Shown here: piece by piece, positions 25,186-34,145 of the stretch
Position numbering within the stretch: position 1 is the stretch's first letter
How the letters are laid out: every line of letters begins with the position of its first letter
Assembly: GCA_030688135.1 (NCBI GenBank)
Contig: JAUYIW010000067.1
Coordinates: 29,833-93,832, forward strand
Direction of reading: 5' to 3'
Length of the DNA: 64,000 bases
Origin: Candidatus Uhrbacteria bacterium
Lineage (GTDB): Bacteria; Patescibacteriota; Patescibacteriia; UBA9934
Notes under the pieces: generated by a model
What the model was told of the DNA's origin: nothing
Database searches by the model: none
What the model saw: only the letters and a program-made list of their open reading frames with translations
Translations under genes and position numbers: made by a program

Positions 25186-25647
25186 ATGACCATAACAACT
25201 CACACAGCAATCGGTGCGGCAATCGGATTCAGTGTTGGAAATCCTTACCTTGGATTTGGGCTTGGTCTTATCTCTCATCTACTGGTTGATATGATTCCGC
25301 ATGGAGATAGTTTGATTGCGGAAGAATTTCGTATACATAAAAAAAGGAAAAGGGCATTCAGACTTGGTACAACAGACGCGCTATTCGCACTCCTTCTTGC
25401 ACTATTCATATTCAATCTTCCGCACGTTACATCAACAATGACAGTTTCTCTAGCAATTGCAGGAAGTATTTTTCCCGACCTTATCGTTGGCCTGCATGAC
25501 GCAACAAAAAGTAAGTATCTGAAAAGAGCGGTAAAAGTTCATTGGTTTTTTCATGACTTTTTTATCAAGCGCTATCACGACGTAAAGCTAACTAACAGCT
25601 TACTATTGCAGGCTGGGCTCGTGGCCATAATCATGAATATACTGTAA
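25186..25647 (+). CDS. Membrane-bound metal-dependent hydrolase-like protein (YdjM/DUF457 type)
   Basis: The 153-residue protein has conserved histidines and aspartates in a hydrophobic frame: THTAIGAAIGF near the start, SHLLVDMIPHGD at about 30-41, IFPDLIVGLHD at about 95-106, and HWFFHDFF at about 119-126. Three or four membrane helices are likely. The pattern fits the YdjM-like family, whose biochemical role is poorly known. The gene stands alone. Confidence 0.7.
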   Translation: MTITTHTAIGAAIGFSVGNPYLGFGLGLISHLLVDMIPHGDSLIAEEFRIHKKRKRAFRLGTTDALFALLLALFIFNLPHVTSTMTVSLAIAGSIFPDLIVGLHDATKSKYLKRAVKVHWFFHDFFIKRYHDVKLTNSLLLQAGLVAIIMNIL

Positions 25648-25698
25648 ATAAAAATCGAGATAATGACCTAGTCAAATACTCGATATCGTTTTCAACGG

Positions 25699-26190
25699 TT
25701 AAAATAAAATATCTGCGCTCAGGCTTACTGAAGAAACAATAATACCGGCAACAATGATTCCAAGTAACTCACCTATTAGCGCATAACGAACCGGAACTTT
25801 CAGCGCTACCGCTGCAAGCGTTGCAGTCCAAAGACCGGTAAACGGTAAAGGCAGTGCTGTAAATAGAAAAAGTGCAAGTGCTCCATAACGGGCATATTTT
25901 TCTTTTACCCTACCCTCTGCTCTATCGATTGATGAATCAATTAGACGTGTTAGGGAAGGCAAATACTTTGCAGTAACCCTACGAAGAGAATTTAGTCCGT
26001 AATATAGTGGGAAAAATGGTAGAAAATTTCCAATGATTGCGAGCCCAAAAGCGTTCAATGGATTAATTGTCCAAATATACACGGCAACAGGAATAGCAAG
26101 CCTAAGTTCTCCAACAGGCGTAGCCGCAAGTAAGATAGTTGCAAGCCATGTTGGGAACTGACCTAAAAAATTTATGATGGTGTCTAACAT
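25699..26190 (-). CDS. Small multidrug export-family membrane protein (COG2426-like)
   Basis: The 163-residue integral membrane protein has the family signatures TPVGELRLAIPVAV at about 22-35 and FTALPLPFTGLWTATLAAV at about 110-128, with four or so membrane helices. I chose the ATG at 26190. The five codons upstream start with TTG. The family is annotated as putative small multidrug exporters, with little experimental support. Confidence 0.8.
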   Translation of the reverse strand: MLDTIINFLGQFPTWLATILLAATPVGELRLAIPVAVYIWTINPLNAFGLAIIGNFLPFFPLYYGLNSLRRVTAKYLPSLTRLIDSSIDRAEGRVKEKYARYGALALFLFTALPLPFTGLWTATLAAVALKVPVRYALIGELLGIIVAGIIVSSVSLSADILF

Positions 26191-26257
26191 AATGCCAAAT
26201 TTCAAAATCCAAATATCAAATATTTTTGATTTGACATTTGAGCTTTGACATTAGTCA

Positions 26258-27238
26258 TTACTCCCCCGGCCACTTGTATACTTTAAACGCCCAACTAGCA
26301 AGACCCTTGGCTTCTTGAACTCGAGTGTCCTTTGATTCTGAGCCCATAACAATCACATAAATTTTGTCACTGCCTTTTTCTATACTACTCACGAGAACAT
26401 AGCCTGCTTGTGGCAAATATCCAGTTTTGCCACCCGCTATATCAAACTCTCCGGTGTTTAGAAAACTTTCTAGTAACAAGTTGGTATTTTCAATTGTAAC
26501 CGAGCGTCCGCTTAAGTGCTGAACAGTTATAACCGACGTTGTCATAAACTTTTGGATTGTCGCCACATCTTCGGCCGCACGAAGCAGCTTTACTAAATCC
26601 CAAGCTGTAGACATGTTTGTTGAATCGATTCCGGTCGGATCGGTAAAGGTCGAATTCTTCATACCCAATTCTTCTGCCTTTGAATTCATCCTTGCAATAA
26701 ATTCCTCGCGCGTTAACCCTGAAAATCGCATAAGCGCCTCGGTTGCCGTATTGTCAGAACCAACAAGGCTTGCAGCAAGAACATCTTCTAATTCTATGCC
26801 ATCGTAAAATGCAAGATAAACTCTTCCTCCTTCTATCAAATCAAGCGTTGGATCTAGGGTTACTATCTGGTTCATATCCGGATCAGCTTCTAAAAATACT
26901 AAAGCGCTCATCAACTTTGTAACGCTACCGATTGAGCGTACCTGATACGGATGCTTACCTAGCAATATCATTCCGCTCTCAGCATCGACTACCAACGCGC
27001 TCTGTGCCGTTGTTACAATTCCGTATGAATCTGAATCAACCTTTATAGGATAATCTTCAGGATGTCTATCCCCTGCTACGGGCAAGCTTACACCATACGC
27101 AGAGAGAGTCTCCGTTTCAAAAAAATCTATTGGCTCACCCGCAACCCCTGCCTGCCATTCAAAATAAGAAGCATCCGCTGGAATAAGCTGAGTAAATACT
27201 GTGGCTATAACTAATTGTCCAACAAGTTTTAGAATCAT
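26258..27238 (-). CDS. D-alanyl-D-alanine carboxypeptidase (PBP5/6, DacA-like)
   Basis: The 326-residue serine peptidase S11 trims the pentapeptide of peptidoglycan at the outer face of the membrane. It has an N-terminal signal segment (about 1-20) and the three penicillin-binding motifs: S-x-x-K as SVTK (Ser105-Lys108), S-x-N as SDN (161-163) and KTG (271-273). The C-terminal beta domain of long DacA proteins is absent, since the protein ends about 55 residues after KTG. Together with the LCP protein it implies a peptidoglycan wall. Confidence 0.92.
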   Translation of the reverse strand: MILKLVGQLVIATVFTQLIPADASYFEWQAGVAGEPIDFFETETLSAYGVSLPVAGDRHPEDYPIKVDSDSYGIVTTAQSALVVDAESGMILLGKHPYQVRSIGSVTKLMSALVFLEADPDMNQIVTLDPTLDLIEGGRVYLAFYDGIELEDVLAASLVGSDNTATEALMRFSGLTREEFIARMNSKAEELGMKNSTFTDPTGIDSTNMSTAWDLVKLLRAAEDVATIQKFMTTSVITVQHLSGRSVTIENTNLLLESFLNTGEFDIAGGKTGYLPQAGYVLVSSIEKGSDKIYVIVMGSESKDTRVQEAKGLASWAFKVYKWPGE

Positions 27239-27265
27239 AATGACAAAGGGTAAGATGTAACAGAA

Positions 27266-27823
27266 TTACTCTTCCGGTGAATCAAAAACTGTACTTAACA
27301 TTTCTGTGATCTTTTCATTGCCATTGAACTGCTCGTAATCTGGCAAATCAACAGCAGAAGAAATCCCAAGATGGCGCATCATCTCCGTTGAGAGTGAGTA
27401 GGTCATTTGCAAGCGATCGACATCTTCCTTTTCAACAACTAGTCCTCGCATAAGAAGATTGCGCAAAATAATACTGCAATTAACTCCACGAACATGTTCA
27501 ATTTCTGGCCTAGTAATTGGGCCCCTGTAAGCAATAATTGTTAATGTCTCAAGCTGAGGTCGCGTAAGCTCTCCTTCCATCTCTTCCTTACTCATCTTTG
27601 AAGTTACATCTGTGAAATCAGGATTCGAAGCTAACTCCACAGCAGCCTCGCCAACTACAACTCTAATCCCTGAATCTAATGAATTCCGAACCTCGGCAAG
27701 TTGATTGACATGGCCGTGAACATCTTCCTCTTTTATACCTAATAGCTTAGCAAGCTTTGAATAAGAAACCGGCCTAGTTGATAGGAATAATACTGCTTCA
27801 ATTTTTGCTGCGAGCTCGTTCAT
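27266..27823 (-). CDS. scpB: Segregation and condensation protein B
   Basis: The 185-residue ScpB has two winged-helix domains: LAAKIEAVLFLSTRPVSYSK at the start, and TLTIIAYRGPITRPEIEHVRGVN at about 93-115, the family signature. It acts as a dimer with ScpA and SMC to organise the chromosome. scpA lies 41 bp upstream in the same direction. No smc gene is in the window. Confidence 0.94.
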   Translation of the reverse strand: MNELAAKIEAVLFLSTRPVSYSKLAKLLGIKEEDVHGHVNQLAEVRNSLDSGIRVVVGEAAVELASNPDFTDVTSKMSKEEMEGELTRPQLETLTIIAYRGPITRPEIEHVRGVNCSIILRNLLMRGLVVEKEDVDRLQMTYSLSTEMMRHLGISSAVDLPDYEQFNGNEKITEMLSTVFDSPEE

Positions 27824-27864
27824 AAGTGAATACTGGAGTAAATAGGTAGTAGACGATGATAAAA

Positions 27865-28560
27865 CTATATGCGTTGGATTGTAATCTCACCACCTTTTTG
27901 CTTAGCTGTCACAATTTGCCTGCGCATAAGTTCGAGTAGTGCCAAGAAGCTTACCACAACTTCCGCTTTGTTAGAAGCGCCAACTATGATGTCTTGGAAC
28001 TTCATACTTGCCCTTGATTGAATCGCTTTTGTAAGCTCGCTCAACCGTTCCTCAACAGATTTTATTCGTATGATTGATGCTTTCTGAAGCGCAAAGAATG
28101 GCTCTAACTTCTTCATTAGCGATTCAAAAGCCGAATGCAAATTGCTAATTGTAACATTTTCAGGCGCATTAAAAGTTGGCTCATTTGACCTTACACGAAT
28201 AAACGGCCTAGCAAATGAGTGACGCTCTCCGGTATATAACTCCTCTAACTTTTCAGCAGAACGAACAAACATTCTGTAAAGCCTTAGCTGATCTTCAAGG
28301 CTTGCCACTTCGGTATCCTCTTCTTCGATTCTAAGGTATGGCATTAATTGGCGACTTTTTAGATAGATGAGACGCGATGCAACTACCAAAAAATCAGCAA
28401 GCTCGTTAGTGTTAACTTCATTTTCATCGAGATATTTCAAATATTCGTCTGCAATACCGGCAAGCGCGACGTCTTTAATCTCAAGCTTTTGTGAGTCCAG
28501 TAATTCCAAAAGCAACCCTAATGGGCCTGAATAAGCGGTTTGTTCTACTTTAAATTCCAT
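27865..28560 (-). CDS. scpA: Segregation and condensation protein A (kleisin)
   Basis: The 231-residue kleisin bridges the SMC heads. It has the N-terminal GPLGLLLELLDSQKLEIKDV, then DEYLKYLDENEVNTNELADF and ASRLIYLKSRQLMPY at about 60-75, and a C-terminal winged-helix with VVSFLALLELMRRQIVTAKQ. Forms an operon with scpB. Confidence 0.94.
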   Translation of the reverse strand: MEFKVEQTAYSGPLGLLLELLDSQKLEIKDVALAGIADEYLKYLDENEVNTNELADFLVVASRLIYLKSRQLMPYLRIEEEDTEVASLEDQLRLYRMFVRSAEKLEELYTGERHSFARPFIRVRSNEPTFNAPENVTISNLHSAFESLMKKLEPFFALQKASIIRIKSVEERLSELTKAIQSRASMKFQDIIVGASNKAEVVVSFLALLELMRRQIVTAKQKGGEITIQRI

Positions 28561-28649
28561 AAAGCTATTTTAGCATATTTTGGTGTTTTTGTGAGGTGTA
28601 AAAATCTAGAAAGTGATAGAATTACAAAACGGTAAAATTTGATACAAGA

Positions 28650-28679
28650 TTGAAAAGTCGCCCCAATTTACGCTACTCT
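28650..28679 (+). promoter_or_regulatory. Possible promoter of the small membrane protein
   Basis: TTGAAA (28650-28655), 18 bases, TACTCT (28674-28679). Confidence 0.4.
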
Positions 28680-28714
28680 CATGCCACAATAACTAACGTT
28701 CCTTGGGGACTTCA

Positions 28715-28885
28715 ATGAACTTTGAAAAAATTTTGTTTAGAATTGCTATAGCTCTTTGCGCCGGATTCGTGTTTGGAGTTTTGCCATTTATGATAGCGGA
28801 TAGCAACTGGCATGTTAGGGATCCGCTCGGACCATTCGAGATGCCAGATCCGCTCCCAGAAGTATGCATGCCAGAAACAGTTTAA
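28715..28885 (+). CDS. Small single-span membrane protein, unknown
   Basis: The 56-residue protein starts MNFEKILFRIAIALCAGFVF: one membrane segment at about 7-29, then a proline-rich acidic tail (DPLGPFEMPDPLPEVCMP). The ATG is at 28715. GGGGAC lies a few bases upstream, a weak ribosome binding site. Its transcript could run through hairpin-element copy 2 to the terminator at 29182. No family recognised. Confidence 0.5.
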   Translation: MNFEKILFRIAIALCAGFVFGVLPFMIADSNWHVRDPLGPFEMPDPLPEVCMPETV

Positions 28886-28970
28886 CCAATCGTTACGGCG
28901 GGTTCGTTTATCCTGGACTGTAGTACCTACAAAAACTCAATCTGGGCAAACGGTGAAGTCTGGATTACCT

Positions 28971-29094
28971 TGAATTACGAAACTCGCGATCTTTGCGTGA
29001 ACGGGCTGTCGATCCCCGTGAACCCTACTAAAACGTAGGGAGAATGGGGGCGACGGGCGCCCGTGAACGCAAAGATCGCGAGTTTCGTAATTCA
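28971..29094. repeat. Long-hairpin element, copy 2 (124 bp, most symmetrical)
   Basis: Here the outer arms match perfectly over about 28 bp (TGAATTACGAAACTCGCGAT, then CTTTGCGT, and complement). Copies 1 and 3 have left-arm changes (CTCGATGAGATTTGCG). The interior repeats ACGGGCTGTCGATCCCCGTG, CCCTACTAAAACGTAGGG and GGGCGACGGGCGCCCGT. Confidence 0.9.
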
Positions 29095-29181
29095 AAAGGA
29101 TTAAGACCTTTGGCAATAGGCCATACAACCCACTCAGCCACTACACTATGTCCTTCCCCTATCCGAATCTCGTCGCATACC

Positions 29182-29208
29182 AGACGCTCCCCCGCGTCGG
29201 TTTTTTTC
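29182..29208 (+). terminator. Plus-strand terminator
   Basis: GACGC, TCCCCC loop, GCGTC, then GGTTTTTTT. It probably ends the transcript that begins near 28685. Confidence 0.65.
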
Positions 29209-29223
29209 TTTCTATTCTAAGTA

Positions 29224-29239
29224 CCCTTCGCACGAAAGG
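29224..29239. promoter_or_regulatory. CCCTTCG palindrome downstream of the ArsR-like gene
   Basis: CCCTTCGCACGAAAGG, one base off the perfect palindrome at 29535. The two sit in direct orientation on either side of the regulator gene. GTCCTAAGATTAGG follows. Confidence 0.5.
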
Positions 29240-29263
29240 TCCTAAGATTAGGAGATTTAAAAA

Positions 29264-29524
29264 TCAAATAATCGACAATAACATAGTGCTTACCGGATTC
29301 TGAGTACCCCGAACGCTATACACTACGCCAAAGCCGTTTTGCCAACGATCAATAATCCCGGCATCATACAAAATACGTAAATGCTTTGAAGTTGAACGAT
29401 ATGACAAGCCAATTTCTCTAGCAATGTCATCCACAAAAATACATGGATTCATTTTTAAAATCCGCAATAACGAAAGTCTTCTCTGGCTTGCAAAGGCTTT
29501 TAAAATTTTCTCAAGTTGTTCCAT
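29264..29524 (-). CDS. ArsR-like winged-helix regulator
   Basis: The 86-residue protein has the ArsR-type fold: LEKILKAFASQRRLSLLRIL, then FVDDIAREIGLSYRSTSKHLRIL as the recognition helix-turn-helix (about 30-52), then a beta-wing (IIDRWQNGFGVVYSV). No cysteine pair of the metal-sensing type is visible, so the signal is unknown. A perfect palindrome (CCCTTCGCACGAAGGG) lies 11 bases upstream of the start, where an autoregulatory operator would be. Confidence 0.85.
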   Translation of the reverse strand: MEQLEKILKAFASQRRLSLLRILKMNPCIFVDDIAREIGLSYRSTSKHLRILYDAGIIDRWQNGFGVVYSVRGTQNPVSTMLLSII

Positions 29525-29534
29525 ATCTTTAGTA

Positions 29535-29550
29535 CCCTTCGCACGAAGGG
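29535..29550. promoter_or_regulatory. Candidate operator palindrome upstream of the ArsR-like gene
   Basis: CCCTTCG-CA-CGAAGGG is a perfect 7-bp-armed palindrome 11 bases before the ATG. A near copy occurs at 29224 and another at 50239. Confidence 0.5.
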
Positions 29551-29717
29551 ACCGATAGAAATTTACAAAAATAAAACCCCATAAAAAACTTGGGGAGTCT
29601 TTTCACGTCCATTTAATTTTCGTTTACATTGAATACTTGATCAGAAACAATAATCTAATCTACTTCTATGTTTACACAAAATATAACTCATGTCAAAGCC
29701 CTCTGGGGACAACTGTC

Positions 29718-29746
29718 AAAAAAGGTCGGCACATTGCCGACCTTTT
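29718..29746. terminator. Bidirectional terminator at the end of aspS
   Basis: AAAAGGTCGGC, loop, GCCGACCTTTT, flanked by further A and T bases. Confidence 0.75.
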
Positions 29747-29782
29747 ATCAGGCAGGCGACCATAAAGGTCGCCCCTACACTG

Positions 29783-31180
29783 TTACTTATCAATTTTAAT
29801 ATGAACTTCTTTAAGGGTCTTCTCTGGCAACGCACTCGGCGCATCCATCATTAAATCCCGAGCGCTTCCGTCTTTAGGGTATGCAATAACTTCACGAATA
29901 TTTGGCTCCCCTGCCATTATCATTACAATCCTATCGATACCAGGAGCAAATCCTCCATGTGGAGGCGCACCGTATTCAAACGCCTCAAGAATATGACCAA
30001 ATTTTGCCTGTTGCTCAGCTTCACCAATCTCTAAAAGATCAAAAATTCTTTTCTGCATGTCCCGCTCATGAATTCTAATCGATCCTGAGCTCAACTCAAA
30101 TCCATTTAAAACTAGGTCGTAAGCATTAGCGCGAATAGAAAATAAATCTTCACCATTCATGAGTTTTTCTTTGTCTTCCTCTTTTACAGAACAAAATGGA
30201 TGATGCACTGCGTCTATTTTACCCTCTTCATTTTTCTCAAACATTGGAAAATCCAGAATCCAGCAAAATGCTAACTCATTTGGATCGTCCTTGTTTTCTC
30301 GCAAGTCAGGCTTATCTGTCCCATACTTCTCCATCGCCTCAGCGTGCGTAAGACGAGTGAATGGATTTGAAGTAAGTGTCTTATCTGGAAATAACTTTTT
30401 AACCAGCTCTAGAAACATCTCTTCTGTGTACTCTAAAATATCTTCCTGTGTAACAAAAGACATTTCATAATCAAGCTGAGTAAATTCAGGCTGTCTATCT
30501 CCACGCTGATCTTCATCGCGGAAACATCTTGCAATTTGGAAATATCTTTCAAATCCAGCCACCATAGAAAGTTGCTTGAACTGCTGAGGCGACTGTGGTA
30601 ATACGTAAAATTTACCCTCATGAAGCCTGGATGGAACAATGTACTCGCGCGAACCCTCGGGAGTTCCCTTCATAAGTATTGGAGTCTCAATCTCAACAAA
30701 TCCATTTGCATGCATGTACTCGCGAAAGAAAGTAATAATCTTGTCTCGCATTCTTATATTTCTTTGCATTCGCTCAGTTCGAAGGTCAAGATACCTGTAT
30801 TTTAGTCTCAACTCCTCGTTTATAGTCATTGTGTCTTTATCGACTTCAAATGGTGGAGTCTTAGCCTCGTTTAAAACCTTAATAGACTTTGCCAAAAGCT
30901 CAACTGTGCCAGTAGCAAGGTTTGAATTTATTTGCTTTTCTCCACGAGCCTGAACTATACCTTCAATTTCCACCACCCACTCCGGCCGAAGGGTTTGCGC
31001 AATCGACGTTGCTTCTTCCCCAAGATCTGCCGGAACGCCAACAATTTGCAACAAGCTATCCTTGTCACGAAGGTCAAAAAACATGATCTTTCCCATATCA
31101 CGTCGCGCATGAATCCATCCGGCTACTTTTACTGTTTCGCCAACTTTGCTTACAGTTTCTGAAGTAAATATACGTTTCAT
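29783..31180 (-). CDS. aspS: Aspartyl-tRNA synthetase, short form without the GAD insertion domain
   Basis: The 465-residue class II synthetase has the N-terminal OB fold (VKVAGWIHARRDMGKIMFFDLRD at 18-40), then motif 2 (RYFQIARCFRDEDQRGDRQPEFTQLD at about 210-235), and motif 3 (FAPGIDRIVMIM at about 420). Bacterial AspRS is usually about 590 residues because a GAD domain sits between motifs 2 and 3. Here YGTDKPDLRENKDDPNE runs directly into CWILDFPMFEKNEEG, so that domain is missing. The rest is bacterial-type. Whether it charges tRNA-Asp only, or also tRNA-Asn, cannot be told by eye. Confidence 0.94.
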   Translation of the reverse strand: MKRIFTSETVSKVGETVKVAGWIHARRDMGKIMFFDLRDKDSLLQIVGVPADLGEEATSIAQTLRPEWVVEIEGIVQARGEKQINSNLATGTVELLAKSIKVLNEAKTPPFEVDKDTMTINEELRLKYRYLDLRTERMQRNIRMRDKIITFFREYMHANGFVEIETPILMKGTPEGSREYIVPSRLHEGKFYVLPQSPQQFKQLSMVAGFERYFQIARCFRDEDQRGDRQPEFTQLDYEMSFVTQEDILEYTEEMFLELVKKLFPDKTLTSNPFTRLTHAEAMEKYGTDKPDLRENKDDPNELAFCWILDFPMFEKNEEGKIDAVHHPFCSVKEEDKEKLMNGEDLFSIRANAYDLVLNGFELSSGSIRIHERDMQKRIFDLLEIGEAEQQAKFGHILEAFEYGAPPHGGFAPGIDRIVMIMAGEPNIREVIAYPKDGSARDLMMDAPSALPEKTLKEVHIKIDK

Positions 31181-31255
31181 ATTGATTTTATATTGGAACC
31201 GGGCCTCTCGGTTCGTTTGATCATGAATACAGTTTACATTGGGTTGGGTTTGATA

Positions 31256-32077
31256 TCAAGCGGATTGTTCTGTATTCGCCTGTTCTAATTGCCTCTCCTT
31301 ATCTTCCAACACTCCGGCCCAAAATGGTACATCTGAATCAACTGGGAGATGGAAAACCATTAAATCGTGCACTATGCGAGCATATGCGTCTAAATCATCT
31401 GCCAATAACGATGGTTTTAGAAGATCGGGATACCCTGCACCGCGCGCAAAGCGCAATAACTTTACAACCTCTTCTCGAATTGGCCTGGCAGAAAACCATT
31501 CCTCCGGCTTTTCGCTCAAACAATCACTACAAACCAAACCACCCTTATCGGCATGCCAACGAAAGGAAAGAGGCATTACTTTCTGTTTACATTGAATACA
31601 ATCATTCAACTGAACGTCATAACCCAAGTGACGCATAATCCGCAATGCAAAACTACCAAGAATGAAAGTAGCACGAACCGGAGTAACGCTAAACTGAGAA
31701 TCTACAAACTCTAACCAATCAAGAAGTTCGGCATATAAACATGGGTCATAATCATGTTCGCGCGTGTGTTTATTAAGAAGCGACAAAGATGTCTGGATTA
31801 GCAATCGCTTATCAAGCGATTCTCTAATATTTGCAAAACCTTTTATACGCTCAACAGAAATAACAGTGGTAGAGCGTTTACCGCGTACGATTTCAATGTC
31901 AACGATTGCAAAAGGCTCTAAGTGTGCGGCGAGCTTAGCCTTACCCTTACGCGCTCCACGACCAAGAAAACTCACCTTACCGTTGTCGGGGGTGAGTGCT
32001 GTGTACATACGGTCAGCTTCTCGAAATGGTTCAGAAGTCAAAACAATCGCTTCAGTTTTTAGTGTGGACCAGGACAT
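31256..32077 (-). CDS. recO: DNA repair protein RecO
   Basis: The 273-residue RecO has an N-terminal OB fold (TEAIVLTSEPFREADRMYTALT; GKVSFLGRGARKGKAKLAAHLEP) and a C-terminal helical domain with a four-cysteine zinc site (CIQCKQ at about 158-161 and CSDC at about 183-186). It helps RecR load RecA in recombinational repair. Length is typical. Confidence 0.93.
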   Translation of the reverse strand: MSWSTLKTEAIVLTSEPFREADRMYTALTPDNGKVSFLGRGARKGKAKLAAHLEPFAIVDIEIVRGKRSTTVISVERIKGFANIRESLDKRLLIQTSLSLLNKHTREHDYDPCLYAELLDWLEFVDSQFSVTPVRATFILGSFALRIMRHLGYDVQLNDCIQCKQKVMPLSFRWHADKGGLVCSDCLSEKPEEWFSARPIREEVVKLLRFARGAGYPDLLKPSLLADDLDAYARIVHDLMVFHLPVDSDVPFWAGVLEDKERQLEQANTEQSA

Positions 32078-32225
32078 TGGAGGGATTATTCATTACCTTA
32101 CAGCCCAGTTTATTATCGATCTGCAGGGTTTATTAAAAATACGACCATTTATTATTGTACTGCCCTTATATTAATAAACATTCGTCTCCTGCGATAACCC
32201 TAGATTCTCATTAATAAACTTATCT

Positions 32226-32350
32226 TGAATTACGAAACTCGATGAGATTTGCGTGAACGGGCTGTCGATCCCCGTGAACCCTACTAAAACGTAGGGAGAA
32301 CGAGGGCGACGGGTGCCCGTGAACGCAAAGATCGCGAGTTTCGTAATTCA
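32226..32350. repeat. Long-hairpin element, copy 3 (125 bp)
   Basis: Nearly identical to copy 1, including the left-arm variant CTCGATGAGATTTGCG. Interior differences are a few single bases. It lies between recO and ruvX. Confidence 0.9.
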
Positions 32351-32379
32351 AGGAAACTTAAGCTTCTTGTAAATAAACT

Positions 32380-32775
32380 CTACTGTGTAGCACGCTTCTC
32401 ATCAAGAAATCCCTGCAATATCAACATTGCCGCCAGGGCGTCTTCTTCCACATCACTTCCCTCCTCTTCCTGTATACGCTGACTTTCTGCAGATGTATAA
32501 CTTTCATCCACGGAATGCACTACAAGTCCTGCTTCGCGTAAGGCATCTATAAAACTCTGTGTAATTTCCAACTGTTCTCCGGAGTAATCGCCGGTAGGAA
32601 GCGGAACACCAACAACTAATTCATCCACGCCTTCAAGCTCCATAAACTGTTTGATGTCTTCAATTGTGTGGGGCGTATTTGCAATAACATCAACAGGTGA
32701 CGCAATGCCAGTTTCGCTGTCGCCAAGTGCAAGGCCAATTTTTGATAGACCGTAGTCTATTCCAAGGTATTTCAT
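32380..32775 (-). CDS. ruvX: YqgF/RuvX-family RNase H-like nuclease
   Basis: The 131-residue protein starts MKYLGIDYGLSKIGLALGDS with the catalytic Asp in LGIDYG. It has VDELVVGVPLPTGDYSGEQ at about 50-68, VHSVDESYTSAES and a final acidic segment with DALAAMLILQGFLD. The fold is shared with RuvC. The family is linked to 16S rRNA 5' processing and Holliday junctions. Confidence 0.92.
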   Translation of the reverse strand: MKYLGIDYGLSKIGLALGDSETGIASPVDVIANTPHTIEDIKQFMELEGVDELVVGVPLPTGDYSGEQLEITQSFIDALREAGLVVHSVDESYTSAESQRIQEEEGSDVEEDALAAMLILQGFLDEKRATQ

Positions 32776-32894
32776 AAAACTAAAAGTGAAAAAGGTGAAA
32801 AAAGTTATGTAGTAAGCTGAAGAGGTTAGTTAGGATGCGGAAAGGTTATTTCGACAAACGCAGGGGTTATACGACAAGCGTAGGAACTGACTGG

Positions 32895-33389
32895 CTACTG
32901 GCTACTATCTACTTCGCCACTTGGAAGCTCAGTTCGCTCAGCCTCGGGGATAGCTAAGAAATCCGGTCTGACAACAGTGCCATCGACTTCAACCGGAAGA
33001 TCATCATTTACAACAAAAATACCATCACCATTATCTGCATGCAAAAGTGCAATGTAGCGGTAACCTGGCAACATTTCTTCGGTGAGATTAATTTTTAAAT
33101 TTTCGTAAACGCCAATGTCAAGATAATCTGAAGTTCCAACAATTGCTGCAGGAGCGCCTGCGCCACCAGTTGCGAGCGTTTCATGAATTGTAATAAATCC
33201 TGGGGCAACAAGCTCGGTACTTAGCATTACAAAATCAATCTGATCCTGATCCTCTACTGTTATTGATCCGCCTCCAACGTCGATTGGCACGTAATCAAGC
33301 TGAGGTGCCTCTGGGGCAAACATAAAATAACTGCCAAGAGCTGCAACTACTGCAACTACTGCGAGAAGTGTTAGTATATCTTTTTTCAT
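32895..33389 (-). CDS. Membrane-anchored beta-domain protein (DUF7282-like), unknown role
   Basis: The 164-residue protein has an N-terminal anchor (LTLLAVVAVVAALGSYFMF, about 7-25) and a single extracytoplasmic domain at about 30-150 rich in Val, Ile and Gly. The pattern IDFVMLSTELVAPGFITIHE, then IALLHADNGDGIF, resembles the DUF7282/cupredoxin-like domains found in archaeal and CPR surface proteins. No copper-ligand set is evident. Confidence 0.75.
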   Translation of the reverse strand: MKKDILTLLAVVAVVAALGSYFMFAPEAPQLDYVPIDVGGGSITVEDQDQIDFVMLSTELVAPGFITIHETLATGGAGAPAAIVGTSDYLDIGVYENLKINLTEEMLPGYRYIALLHADNGDGIFVVNDDLPVEVDGTVVRPDFLAIPEAERTELPSGEVDSSQ

Positions 33390-33488
33390 AAATAATATTT
33401 GATTACCAAATCATACTATCACAAATTTGAACAAAGCGAAAATTGGCTAAAACTAGCCTAGTTATAATGGTCTAAATGGTCTAATCGT

Positions 33489-33517
33489 TTGACAGAACGG
33501 CAATTTTGTTCTATAGT
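33489..33517 (+). promoter_or_regulatory. Consensus promoter of GC-rich cassette C
   Basis: TTGACA (33489-33494), 17 bases, TATAGT (33512-33517), the same geometry as cassettes A, B and the left-edge gene. A structured leader of about 145 nt follows, including CCGAC/GTCGG and CCCTTTT/AAAAGGG stems that end just before the ribosome binding site. Confidence 0.8.
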
Positions 33518-33668
33518 ATGCCGTTAGTCTGTGCTTTCAGCACCCCACTTTCTTTTTGCCTATTTGGCTTAAATAAGCAGAAAGAAGGCGGGAACAAGCA
33601 CTCATTTTCCTCTTTGCCGACGGTCGGTGAGGAGTGAGCCCTTTTGAAAAAGGGCGGGAGATAAACAG

Positions 33669-34145
33669 ATGAGTAAGTTCGAAGGTTCCCGTGCCATGGC
33701 GCACCTCCTGGATCAGCTCGGCGACGAGCGCTTCGCAGCTCTGATCGACTCGGCCAACACCGGGAAGGTCAAGGAGCTCTGCGATGCCCTCGTGAGGAAT
33801 ACACCCTCTCTCCCGACGGAGATGACGATCAATGGCCGCACCTACGATATCCTCGGCTTCCTGCGGGAAGACGAGACGTCGGTGCTCAACCACGAGATGA
33901 TCACGCGCGCCAAGAACATGAACGCCCACCTCGGGGAGGACGACTGCGAGTACCTGCTGGACAACCAGCAGGATATCCCCGTGAGTTTGCGGCGCAAGGT
34001 CGTGTTCGTCTTCACCTACTGGCGTGGCTCCGGCGACTCCGAGGATGTCTGCTACGTCTTTTGGGACCACGTCGTCTGGTTTCGGAGCTGGGACAGGGGC
34101 TTCAGCATCTGGAGTGGCGACTATCGGGTGCTCCGTCGCAAGTAG
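33669..34145 (+). CDS. GC-rich orphan protein, cassette C
   Basis: The 158-residue soluble protein starts MSKFEGSRAMAHLLDQLGDE. It has an N-terminal helical half and an aromatic C-terminal half (VFVFTYWRGSG; CYVFWDHVVWFRSWDRGFSIW). GGGAG lies nine bases upstream of the ATG. GC is 65% in the bases at 33901-33960, in contrast to the flanking genes. No recognised family. Like the genes at 5316 and 5876 it is monocistronic, with a strong promoter and terminator. Confidence 0.75.
   Translation: MSKFEGSRAMAHLLDQLGDERFAALIDSANTGKVKELCDALVRNTPSLPTEMTINGRTYDILGFLREDETSVLNHEMITRAKNMNAHLGEDDCEYLLDNQQDIPVSLRRKVVFVFTYWRGSGDSEDVCYVFWDHVVWFRSWDRGFSIWSGDYRVLRRK

Noticed and set aside
29096..29165. Possible tRNA on the minus strand beside hairpin-element copy 2
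   Set aside because: Some words resemble a D-arm, but I cannot form an acceptor stem or T-arm.
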